Assembly: GCA_963971425.1 (NCBI GenBank)
Contig: OZ020518.1
Span: 30,324,770-30,388,769 of the forward strand
Reading direction: 5' to 3'
Length of the DNA stretch: 64,000 nucleotides
DNA from: Bryoerythrophyllum caledonicum
Taxonomy: Eukaryota; Streptophyta; Bryopsida; Pottiales; Pottiaceae
Shown piece after piece: positions 12,293 through 21,600 of this stretch. Under the pieces are notes generated by a model that worked only from the letters and a program-made list of their open reading frames with translations, did no database searches and was not told the origin of the DNA. The position numbers and the translations under genes are program-made. Numbering within the stretch: the first letter of the stretch is position 1; each line of letters opens with the position of its first letter.

Positions 12293-12467
12293 TCCCAAAA
12301 TAAAAAAGTCTGAAGGTGGGCTTTTGCAAATCTTGGGCACGTTCCCATGGTTGCACTTTATATTTGCAATTCTTGAAATTTTGTAGAGAGATGCAAGAAG
12401 GCTAGAGGTATGCGGGAGTATAATTTTTTTAATAAGATTGGACTTATAGAAAAAAGGTTATGCCATC

Positions 12468-13400
12468 TTAACCCCTAAAGGACCACAATCACTTTCGCTC
12501 TAAAACCAGTCCAAAACTGCCACTGCCAAAAAGAGACATGAAAATCACATTTTAAAGTGAATTTCGGATTTTCAACCGTAAGATCTTAAAAAATACTTCT
12601 ACATAAACATGCCACTAAATGTTGGTTGCAATTCACCGCACGGCTTGATAGATTTTAGTGTTTAAACTCAAAACAATGGTTCATTTTCTTCCCTGCGTTG
12701 AGTAGATCAACAGACTTTGACTTCACTTCGTATCAAATTTTTGCATTTTACAAGGTCTAAATCTTTTACCATTGTCTTAAGCATGCTGTTATTTCCCAAC
12801 ACACCAATTTTTAGAGGTAAAAAAAGGGGGTAGCATATTCAAAACAAGTGTGCAAGGGGGGAGGTTTAAAAATTGCCATTTCACATTTTATTTTTTTGTG
12901 AACTATGTATGTATTCTAATGATAATCCAAACAGTCAATAAGAAGGTTTTCACCACATATTGTTGTTGGAAAAATAAAAAGTGAAAAATATGAAGATCTC
13001 AAGGTTTTATGTAGAAAAGATGAAGTTTTTTTCCCCCGTTGCCCGACAATGTGTGAAAATGTTTGACTTGGAGTAAAATGCCTTTTTACACTAAAGACAA
13101 GAGTTTTTTTTTTTAAATTTCCAAAGAAGGAAATATTCTTTATATGTGTGAAAAATCTCAATGTCAACAGAAACTTTTGTCAAAATTTTTGGAGGTGCCC
13201 GGAGTCCCCACTTTTGGCTTTAAGTGGTACTAACTTTCAAACCACAAATCCAAAAAATAAAATAAAAATATCTCCATGAAGCTCTTATCAGAGGCAACCT
13301 AGAATAAAAATTTCAGAGAAAAAGGATTTTTTTTCGAATTTTAGAAACCTGCCCAAAATAAAAAATCCCCCCAAAGGAGATTTGGTCCTTTAGGGGTTAA
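12468..13400 (+). mobile_element. TTAA-1 element copy B
   Basis: TTAA (12468-12471), CCCCTAAAGGACC, about 925 bp, then GGTCCTTTAGGGG and TTAA (13397-13400). It is almost identical to copy A throughout, apart from the AT microsatellite in A and scattered substitutions. At 12772-12784 it holds the intact site CATTGTCTTAAGC, which is the empty form of the site occupied by copy J inside copy I. Confidence 0.85.
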
Positions 13401-14850
13401 AGGAAAATTTGTCGAGTGTGGGCACATCAAGCAACTCCAAAAACTTTTGCTAGGATACTCTAGTAGATTTGAGATTTTCAATGGTAGCAAGTAATATAAT
13501 TTCCTTTCATATGGTCAAAAAACATTTATTGTCTATAGTGTGAAAACGCATTTTATCCCAAGTTAAAGATTTTCACACATTGCCACATCTTGTTGGGCAA
13601 AATACCAAAAAAACTTCTTCTTTTCCACACAAAACTTTGAGATCTTCATATTTTTCACTTATTATTTTTTCTATTACAAGATGCGGTGTAAACCTTCTTA
13701 TTGGCCATTTGGAATATTGTTCTAAAACATTTTTTGTTCTCAAAAAATTAAAACATGAATTGGCAATTTTTAAACCTCCACTCCTTGTATGATTTTTTTG
13801 AATATGCTACATTCCTTCTCTACCTCTAAAAATTGTTGTACAAGGAGTTAATATCATGATCAACATGATGATAGAAAATTTAGAGCTTGTATAGTGCAAG
13901 ACTTTGACACTGAGTGAATTTAACCCTTTACCGCCTAGGGATGTTTATGGGAAAACCAATATTTTTGCTGATTTTTTCTTTTGAACCGGATTTGATGAAA
14001 ATACAATGATTAATATTAATATCTAACCTTACAGAATTGAACTCAACCCATGACCTAAACTTCGGGGAAAATTTTCACAACATCCAACAATTGATGGAAT
14101 AGATTATAGTGTTTAAAGTTACCGTATATTGGTAGTGAAAACTGTGGATTTTGGAGGGTGTACTACTTTAACCATCAATTGATTCTTGCAGAAATTTTTT
14201 TACTTTGAATAAAAGAGGTTCACTTGTGCACTAGGTTGATAGCTTCTCATTGACATATCATATGTGAAGAAAATATTTACACACAATTATTGGTGATTTT
14301 TTTGCCTTTTTCTTCTTGATTGTATACAAAAATGTTCCAACCTTATACGAATCAAAATGGAAGTTTTGTATGTGAGGAGAGAGATCAACAATCACAAAAC
14401 AAAGAAGAATGTCATAAAGACAAAGTTTAATCTAAATTCAAGACCAAAATCAATGTGCATGTGTACGAAAATACAATATAGTATGTGGCATGGTATTCAC
14501 TGTATTCACTGTATTTTAGTGTATTTGGTGTATTTTGTGTTGTATTCCTAGCTTTTCCAAGAGTTCTATAAATCCAAATCATAATCTGATTGTTAGAGAG
14601 TGTTTGTGTAATGAGTGCGCAAATCTGAACCTCATATCTCGTAGCCTAGATCCTCATGGATTTCATGCAAATTGAGTTATAGCACCTCTTTAGTCCCATT
14701 TTGGGCTTCCTAGGCACTCAAGGGTTAAAGTATGCTTGATCCATTCAACGCAGGGATGAAATGAACCATTTGTTTAACTATAAACACTATAATCTTTCAC
14801 TCCGTCCAGTCAAAGATAATGAAATTTTGTGAGTATTTTATTTGTTGACT
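13401..14850 (-). mobile_element. TTAA-1 element copy O, interrupted by a TTAA-2 element
   Basis: 13401-13919 and 14729 to about 14850 match the reverse orientation of TTAA-1: the CTCCAAAAACTTTTGCTAGG, CTCCACTCCTTG, CTACCTCTAAAAATTG and CGCAGGGA...AAATGAACCATTTG blocks in order. The TTAA-2 element lies between the two parts. The outer right end is lost. Confidence 0.7.
13920..14728 (+). mobile_element. TTAA-2 element, complete, inserted in TTAA-1 copy O
   Basis: TTAA (13920-13923), CCCTTTACCGCCTAGG, about 801 bp, then CCTAGGCACTCAAGGG and TTAA (14725-14728). The inverted termini match with a few mismatches and differ from those of TTAA-1. It lies within copy O, which resumes directly after the second TTAA. 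Other pieces of this family end at 3575 and 60560. It has no transposase frame. Confidence 0.75.
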
Positions 14851-15026
14851 GTACCGAGTTTTGTATGAATTTTTTTAACACTGTCCTCAAGATTTGTCAT
14901 CGGACTGTAGCAACCGTAAAGTACTGGATGTATGCCTTCAATGTTGCAAATCACCTTCTCCATGTGCCTTCTAACGGATCACCTCCACAGGACTCAATAT
15001 TCCGCATCAAAACCTTACTTCTATTG

Positions 15027-15575
15027 CTACACTAAAATTTATGGTTAGTGTAGTATACACTAAATGTGAACCCATACACCAATTGCAAATGAGGCATTTA
15101 GTGTAGTGACATAACCGTACACTAAATGCCAACTACTACACTATTTGTCAATTTTGGCAAAAATAATAAAATTGTTTCTTTCACTTGTGCATATTTAGTG
15201 TATCAATAGTAGAAGTGAAGAAAAAGGTCCAGAAGTCGAGGGCTGTCATAGTCTCTCATCAGCAACTTTCAAATCGCCATTACTCACTCATTTTTTATCC
15301 TAATTGGGCATATGAGGTGTTTTTTGGCATCTACATAAAATGTAGATGCCAAAAAACATCTCATATGCCCAATTCGGACAAAATTTGAGTGACTTATGGC
15401 CGTTTGAAAGTTGGAAATGAGAAGAAGCATGGGCTGAAATGATTGGGGTTTTATTGGGATTTGAGCGAGGGTTACATTAATGGCAGCTGACACCAATTGT
15501 CAACTTCTTTACAAATAGTGTACTAGGGTAAGTACACTATTTATACCACTACACTAAACATAAATTTTAGTGTAG
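15027..15575. mobile_element. CACTA-like inverted-repeat element, 549 bp
   Basis: The left end is CTACACTAAAATTTATGG then TTAGTGTAGT; the reverse complement of the right end is CTACACTAAAATTTATG then TTTAGTGTAGT, an inverted repeat of about 28 bp with one mismatch. CACTA at the tip is the defining end of the CACTA (EnSpm) superfamily, so a non-autonomous member is likely. A clean target duplication could not be chosen. Its centre is a long hairpin. Related ends occur at 51664, 53008 and 58813. Confidence 0.65.
15250..15425. repeat. Long near-perfect hairpin
   Basis: The arms are about 85 bp each. The inner arms 15302-15336 and 15340-15374 pair at 34 of 35 positions, and the single mismatch would be a G:U pair in RNA. 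The loop is three bases (15337-15339). Pairing continues outward, less perfectly, through the CAACTTTCAAA blocks to about 15250 and 15425. Transcription across it would give a miRNA- or siRNA-precursor-like stem; expression is unknown. Confidence 0.8.
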
Positions 15576-15689
15576 TGCTCTCACCCTTGGACAAATTCTT
15601 ATTGCTTCTCTGGTGTCCCAGCAACGGAACCAAACAAAATGGCTACAAATTATCAATGAATAGACTCGCTTCATCCTCATGATCAGTTG

Positions 15690-15705
15690 AAAAATGGTCC
15701 CTTTA
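15690..15705. repeat. LINE target-site duplication, left copy
   Basis: AAAAATGGTCCCTTTA, identical to 23423-23438. The A-run makes the exact left edge uncertain by a base or two. Confidence 0.9.
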
Positions 15706-16203
15706 GGGAAATCGCATGTCAGGGAGGCTCCGATGGAGCTCCGCAGCAAGGCTGCGTCAGGTCGGGGAGATCGTAGCCGCGGTGCAGCAATGAACTACAC
15801 GCAGCGAAGGTAGCGCTTGATAGAGGGCGCAAGGGTAGTATTGTTTCAGTCCCAGCTCCATTTCGAATCATGTAACAGGGTCGCAGGAGGGAAACGTTAT
15901 TTTAGGGTTAGGGTTTTCTGGGCCGTTGATCGCGGCTACGCACAGATCCAGAGGCGTGAAGTTTAAGGGCAGCGTTCGATGGTGCTGACGGAGCATTCTC
16001 AAGTCGCGACAAAGTGTGGAGGACAACAGTGGGAGGGACGAAACGGATTTTAAGGAGGAAGGGTACTGGAAACCTGCCTAAAGCGACGACAACTGTAACA
16101 AGGCTGTAGTCGTATTACTAGCTGGTAAGCCAACCACCACAGATCCATAGTATTGCGTTTGCCATTACCGCGTGTGCCACTCCTGTAGAGACACGAATTC
16201 GCC
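15706..16203 (+). promoter_or_regulatory. LINE 5' leader with telo-box and site II motif
   Basis: The 498-bp untranslated region probably contains the internal promoter, as is usual for L1 elements. It has TTTAGGGTTAGGGTTTT (15901-15917), which includes the plant telo-box, followed directly by TGGGCC (15919-15924), a site II-type element. In plants this pair is known from promoters of ribosomal-protein and proliferation genes. The first AUG (15716) opens a 25-codon upstream frame ending at 15793. No TATA box is obvious. Confidence 0.6.
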
Positions 16204-18621
16204 ATGGAAGGGGGAACGACGACGTCATCATCGCCATCATCGTCCTCGTCTTATGCGGGGGCGTTGAAAAAGAGAATGCAACATGCACCAGTCCAACCTA
16301 CGGCGTCGGAGGCAGCAAAGACAGCAGCAAAGCTACAACAAGCCGATAGAGTGGAGCCGGAATTGGTAGCTGCGGCGACCAACTTAGGTCGTGATGCAGA
16401 ATTCCACCCAACCAGGCCCACACCAGGTGAGCTACTTCCCGACTCCCTCTTTCGCAGCAGTGCAGGCTTCCTAATCAATAAGCAGGCGCGCGAAGTAACA
16501 TTAAACCGTGAGAAGATAGCCAAGGAGATGGAATTCCTTCAAAAGCGAGTGGTTATTGCTTATTTCGTGGGAGGTAGGCAACTCCAAAACATAGTACAGG
16601 ACTGGTTGGACAGTACGGGCAAAGAGGTGGCTGAAACATTCCAACTAGGGAGGGACCTGGGGCAAGGATTCTTTCAAATTCTAGCTAAAGATGAAACAGC
16701 GGCTCAAAGAATCCTGATGCTCTCCCCTCACGTTTCAAAGTGGGGTACGTGCTTCATGCAACCTTGGATGGAGAATTTCAAGCCCAGTCAACCCCAAGGA
16801 CTACGCATACCGGTCTGGATCACGCTGAAGGCGTTGCCAGATGAATTCATTAGTAGTGCTCAAGAAATCGCGGCGTGTTTGGGTCCGGTCATTGGAAAGC
16901 ATAAGGGGAACATTTTCACAGCCGATCAAAAGTTCTGTGTTGCGGTCAAATCAGGTGAACCATTCGACCTCAACATAGATGTAGTAAACCCAGTTACAGG
17001 CATCTCAACTACCATCCTTGTGGATTACAATAACCTCCCCATACGGTATAGAGCCTGTTTGTCTACATCACACCTTATCAGAGATTGTCCAAATCACAAA
17101 AATAGCAAGCGACACTCTTCAAACACACGTCCGGCATCCCAGGCGCGGACAATTCCCAGACAACATGAAAAGCAGAATCATCATGAACAGAAGAACCAAG
17201 GGAGCAACATTCAACACGACAACATTCAGAGAGGCATAGGGGACGAGGCAGAGGGACACAGAAACCAACAACAAACGAGGAACAGTAGAGAAAACAGTAG
17301 GCCGCCGAAGCACCCAGCCCCAACCACGCCGACAAGGTCCCAAAATTCGGAGGAGGCGGTAAGGCACCTCCATCCCCCTGTTGTAAGAATGGAGAAGGTA
17401 ACGGCTGGCCCCCAAGGCACAGGAGTATCGAATTCCCCACCTGGGTCAATCCGGATGGTGGACGGAAAAAGAGCGTCAAAAGGAAAGTCTGTGGTAGATA
17501 AGCCATTAGATTTGGCCTCATGGGTTGTTAGAGAGGAAAACCGAGGCTACCCCTCCTCTCCGAATACAAGTGAGTTCACAGACCTTAATGAATTCAACGC
17601 AGCCCGGAACCTCTGGAATGGGCGGAGGAGAGAGAGCATAATAGTTCCGGTCGACCGCAACCTCACCAATACCCCCATGCAGCTGCCGCCAATCCCTGGT
17701 GTAAGTGCCGATGTTCTACCCCAACCACAGGTCATAATCAGACCAGTAGGTGAACAACATTCAAACACCCCCAACAGAGGAAGAACTCAAGAACCAACAA
17801 TACAAAACGAGGAGCAAGCAGCCTCATCGTCTCAGCAACGCTCCAGCGATCGTGGAGAAAATCAGGGGGAGAGGTTGGCATCCCCCAGCCTCATGCATAC
17901 AACGAGTGCCGCCCACACAGTCATTCGCATGGCACTTGATAAGATGCATGAGGGAGGGGGTTCTCGGAAGGGGGGAACATCTAACTTGCAAAGTATCGGA
18001 ACAGGAATCGTAAGGTCGCAAGGGTTTGAGGACATTCTGGAAGGCGATATTGACCCGGCGGATCAGGCACAAAGCGTCCAATTACAACACATCAACTCAA
18101 GACAAGATTTTGACCTCAATCGCATGATTCTATCCAAGTCACAGTCAACGGATCAGAGAGGGGAAAGAACCGGAAAATCAGACAGCCTCAGATTCTCGGG
18201 CCCGACGTCCGGAGGCTTTGATGGCGTATACTATACAGCTGGTTCAAAAGGCCGCAACAATTATAAGGTCCCCGCGGTGTTAGCGCCTATCATCAAAGAA
18301 TGGCTAAGAGAACAGGGCTTCCACATCACACATACTTCTTCCTCACCTCACCGGCCCCGACTCTCATCCCGTACCATGGATCGGCGTAATGGAGGCACAT
18401 CATTGAAAGGGAGGGGGGCAGATGAAGGGACCTCTAACCAGCAGCGTCGCCGATCCCAAATCAACGCTAATCTTGCTGTCCAACCAATGAGGAAGAAAGC
18501 TAGATCGGTGAACATCATTCAAAACCTATCAACAAGGATGTCGAATCCCACAGACACGTCAGATACCCCGCAATCCCTGAACAACGAAGATAGCCCCTCT
18601 CACCCCCAAAATATCTCATGA
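16204..18621 (+). CDS. LINE ORF1 protein (DUF4283-type, damaged zinc knuckle)
   Basis: An 805-residue nucleic-acid-binding protein of the plant L1 type, thought to package the element's RNA. The ATG at 16204 has a strong context (GCCATGG) and is the first long-frame start. A Ser-rich N-terminus is followed by a DUF4283-like domain at about residues 90-265 (motifs RVVIAYFVGG, MQPWMENF, IPVWITLKALP). A CCHC zinc knuckle of the form Cx2Cx4Hx4C should follow: C285, H290 and C295 are present, but the first ligand is Tyr282 (TAT instead of TGT, one G-to-A change). Residues 300-800 are hydrophilic, Gln/Asn/Arg-rich and probably disordered, ending in a basic segment. The stop codon overlaps the ORF2 start (ATGA at 18618-18621), which suggests termination-reinitiation. 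Confidence 0.9.
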   Translation: MEGGTTTSSSPSSSSSYAGALKKRMQHAPVQPTASEAAKTAAKLQQADRVEPELVAAATNLGRDAEFHPTRPTPGELLPDSLFRSSAGFLINKQAREVTLNREKIAKEMEFLQKRVVIAYFVGGRQLQNIVQDWLDSTGKEVAETFQLGRDLGQGFFQILAKDETAAQRILMLSPHVSKWGTCFMQPWMENFKPSQPQGLRIPVWITLKALPDEFISSAQEIAACLGPVIGKHKGNIFTADQKFCVAVKSGEPFDLNIDVVNPVTGISTTILVDYNNLPIRYRACLSTSHLIRDCPNHKNSKRHSSNTRPASQARTIPRQHEKQNHHEQKNQGSNIQHDNIQRGIGDEAEGHRNQQQTRNSRENSRPPKHPAPTTPTRSQNSEEAVRHLHPPVVRMEKVTAGPQGTGVSNSPPGSIRMVDGKRASKGKSVVDKPLDLASWVVREENRGYPSSPNTSEFTDLNEFNAARNLWNGRRRESIIVPVDRNLTNTPMQLPPIPGVSADVLPQPQVIIRPVGEQHSNTPNRGRTQEPTIQNEEQAASSSQQRSSDRGENQGERLASPSLMHTTSAAHTVIRMALDKMHEGGGSRKGGTSNLQSIGTGIVRSQGFEDILEGDIDPADQAQSVQLQHINSRQDFDLNRMILSKSQSTDQRGERTGKSDSLRFSGPTSGGFDGVYYTAGSKGRNNYKVPAVLAPIIKEWLREQGFHITHTSSSPHRPRLSSRTMDRRNGGTSLKGRGADEGTSNQQRRRSQINANLAVQPMRKKARSVNIIQNLSTRMSNPTDTSDTPQSLNNEDSPSHPQNIS

Positions 18622-21600
18622 AAGTAGCCATTTTATCTCACAACGTTCAAGGTCTGAACGACCCGGATAGGGTAGGAGTGGCGAGGAATTACCTTCAGAA
18701 GCATCTCAGGAAGATGGACATCATCTGCCTCCAAGAATTGAAGTTACGAGGTCAGAAATTCGAGGAGATAAGGAACCTAACCTGGCAAGGAGCGTCATTT
18801 TTTGGTCAAGAGGCGAGTATAGCCTACAACAACGATGAAAGCAACACGAATGGAGCTGGAAGCGGAGGCATAGGGATGTGGGTGGCGCCCAAAATTGCCC
18901 ATCTAGTGGCAGACACAGGCCATTCCGGTGGAGGGGAGGCCCAATGGATTCGACTTAAGGGGATCCCAGGCGGCGACCTCGCCGTGATGAATATTTACGC
19001 CCCTCATACGGCGACGAGAAGGTGTGAACTGTGGAGAGAGCTTCTGGCATCTTTACCAACGGACTGCCGATGGGTCATGGTGGGAGACTGGAATTTCGTC
19101 GAACACAAATCGGACAAGTCAAACCGTAAGGAGTCGATCCGGACGGAGGAAGAGAAGAGACTCTTTGGGGAACTACTGTCCCACCTTCAAGTCGCAGATC
19201 GATTCCCAAAACGGAACAGACTTCGCTTCTCCTGGGATAATAGGCGCAGAGACGGCCGGCGCGTCCTGGCAAGACTAGACAGAGCCTACTCTTTCCAAAC
19301 TCCTAACTCCCCAGTCGTAGCGAGTGACTATAGAATACTAGGAGATAGCGGCCATTCGGACCATCTCCCGATCTTCAGACAATTGTGGCTTGAACAAACT
19401 AGCCAGCGGCCATCACAATACGTTATGAATGCTTCATTCCTCGCAGAAAAAGACGTGAAGGAAGCCATTAAGGGCATATGGGATCAGAACCCTAACCTAC
19501 CCTTCTTTGGAAGAATTCGTCGATGCGTTAAATTCTACAAAGAATTCTGCATTAAACGAGCAGCAGACGTTCGAAGAGAGGAAGAGAACATGAGGAAACA
19601 AATGGAGCAGGTGGTAGAACAGCTTCAAACGGACTCAACCAATCCAGCATATCAAACCCAAGCATCTGACATGATAGGTCGTCTTCAAGCCTTTGAGAGG
19701 AAAAAGTTGGCAGGGCAACGTCTGAGAAGCAGAACCAAGTGGAAGGAGGTGGGTGACAGTTGCTCGAAAGAATTTTTTGCGGCCCACCACGAGCGCTCTA
19801 ACGCCTCCCACATCACCGAATTAGTGGATCATCTAGGCCAAACTCACTCCAGCCAATCTACACTTGAACATATTTGCCACCAATACTACTCCCGCCTCTA
19901 TACAGCTCGACCTCCCACTCCGGCCTCAAAAGGAGCAGAAGGATTGACTCTGAGCTACATCACCGATCGGCTCTCTCCTCAGATGAAGAAGAAACTCTCG
20001 TCACCAATCAGCCAATCGGAACTGCAAGCCGCTATGGAGGATATGAGGGTGGGCAAATCGCCGGGTCCCGACGGAATCGTTCTAGAGTTCTACCGCTCTT
20101 GCTGGGAATTTATAGGGGAGGAGTTCACAGTCATGGTACAGCGGAGCTTAGCCATGGGACGACTGCCACCAGGAGTCACCCGCGGAACCATTGCACTCTT
20201 ACACAAAGGAGGAGAGAGGTCAGCCTTAACCAACTGGCGACCCATTACCTTGTTGAACATTAGTTACAAGATTTATGCCAAAGCATTACAGAGAAGGTTG
20301 CAACCCATTTTAATGGCTATTATATCACCAGATCAATCGGCATTCCTTCCGCTTCGGTTCATTTTGGATAATCTGCTTTTGACTCAAGAGACGATAGCAT
20401 GGGCAGAAACCTCTAAACAGCCTCTTCTTTTCCTTAAACTGGATTTCTCCAAAGCATATGATATGGTGGAGTGGGATTTTCTGTTTAAGGTGATGGCTAA
20501 GCTGGGTCTACCTCGAGAGTTCATAGCCATGGTTAGCATCCTGTTTCAGGATGCGGGAGCTTCGGTGAAAGTCAACGGCCAACCATCAGCCAATTTTCCA
20601 ATCAGGAGAGGAGTGCGACAAGGATGCCCACTCGCCCCCTACCTCTTCCTGATCATTGCAGAAGCTCTAAATACGATGGTGTCAAAAGAAATGGAAAGAG
20701 GTAATATCAAAGGGATCAACCTCCCATTCGGCAACAGACAACAACTACTCGCTCAATTTGCGGATGACACGTCATTCACACTACTTGGAGAAGAAGCCTC
20801 AGTCCGCACCCTTATCTACTTCCTTGACTCCTTCTGTCTAGCCTCGGGGCTCATTATTAACTGGTTCAAGTCGAATGGCTACTGGAAAAGTGCCAATGAT
20901 CTATTACGACCTGAATGGACAGATCAGATTGGAGTAACATGGGCCGAGAACGATGATGTCAGCAAGCTTTTGGGAGCACCATTCGGACTCTCCCTATCCA
21001 CTAGGGACGTTGATGCCTTCCTACACTCCAGACTAGCGAAGAAACTCACCCACTGGAGCTCCACCAAACTGAACCCCATTGGCAGAAGTGTCATAGTCAA
21101 TAGCGTGCTAGTGGGGACGCTGTTCTTCTTCTTGGCCATCTGGGGTGGAACAAAAAAAGGCGTCAAACGCCTCAAGTCGACGATTATGAACTACCTGGCG
21201 TCTGGCAGTGCCCAACGCTCTAGAGTCCGTGTGAATTGGGCTCAATGCTGCCAATCTCGAGAGAAAGGTGGACTGGATATTATCAACCCAGAAGAAGCGG
21301 TGACCGCCCTGATGACCAAATGGATGACCAAAGCATTAGAGCCAGGTACCTCTAACCTTCACCTCATGCTCAGACATAGGTTATCAAGTTGTCAACCATA
21401 CACAAAAGGGCGATGGGCAGCTGATCTATCGTTCTTCACTGTGAGGGGCCATCAAACGAAGAAAGGCTCCATAGTGTGGAATAGGGTGGCAACCGCTTGG
21501 AAAACGATGCTGGAGATGACCAACTACGTCTCACCGACCAATTTCGAGGAAATCCTGAGCAGTAGTGTCTGGTATTGCCCAGACTTTCAAGCCGTAGGTG

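Noticed and set aside
15901..15917. Interstitial telomere tract
   Set aside because: Only about two TTTAGGG-type units; better read as a telo-box motif.
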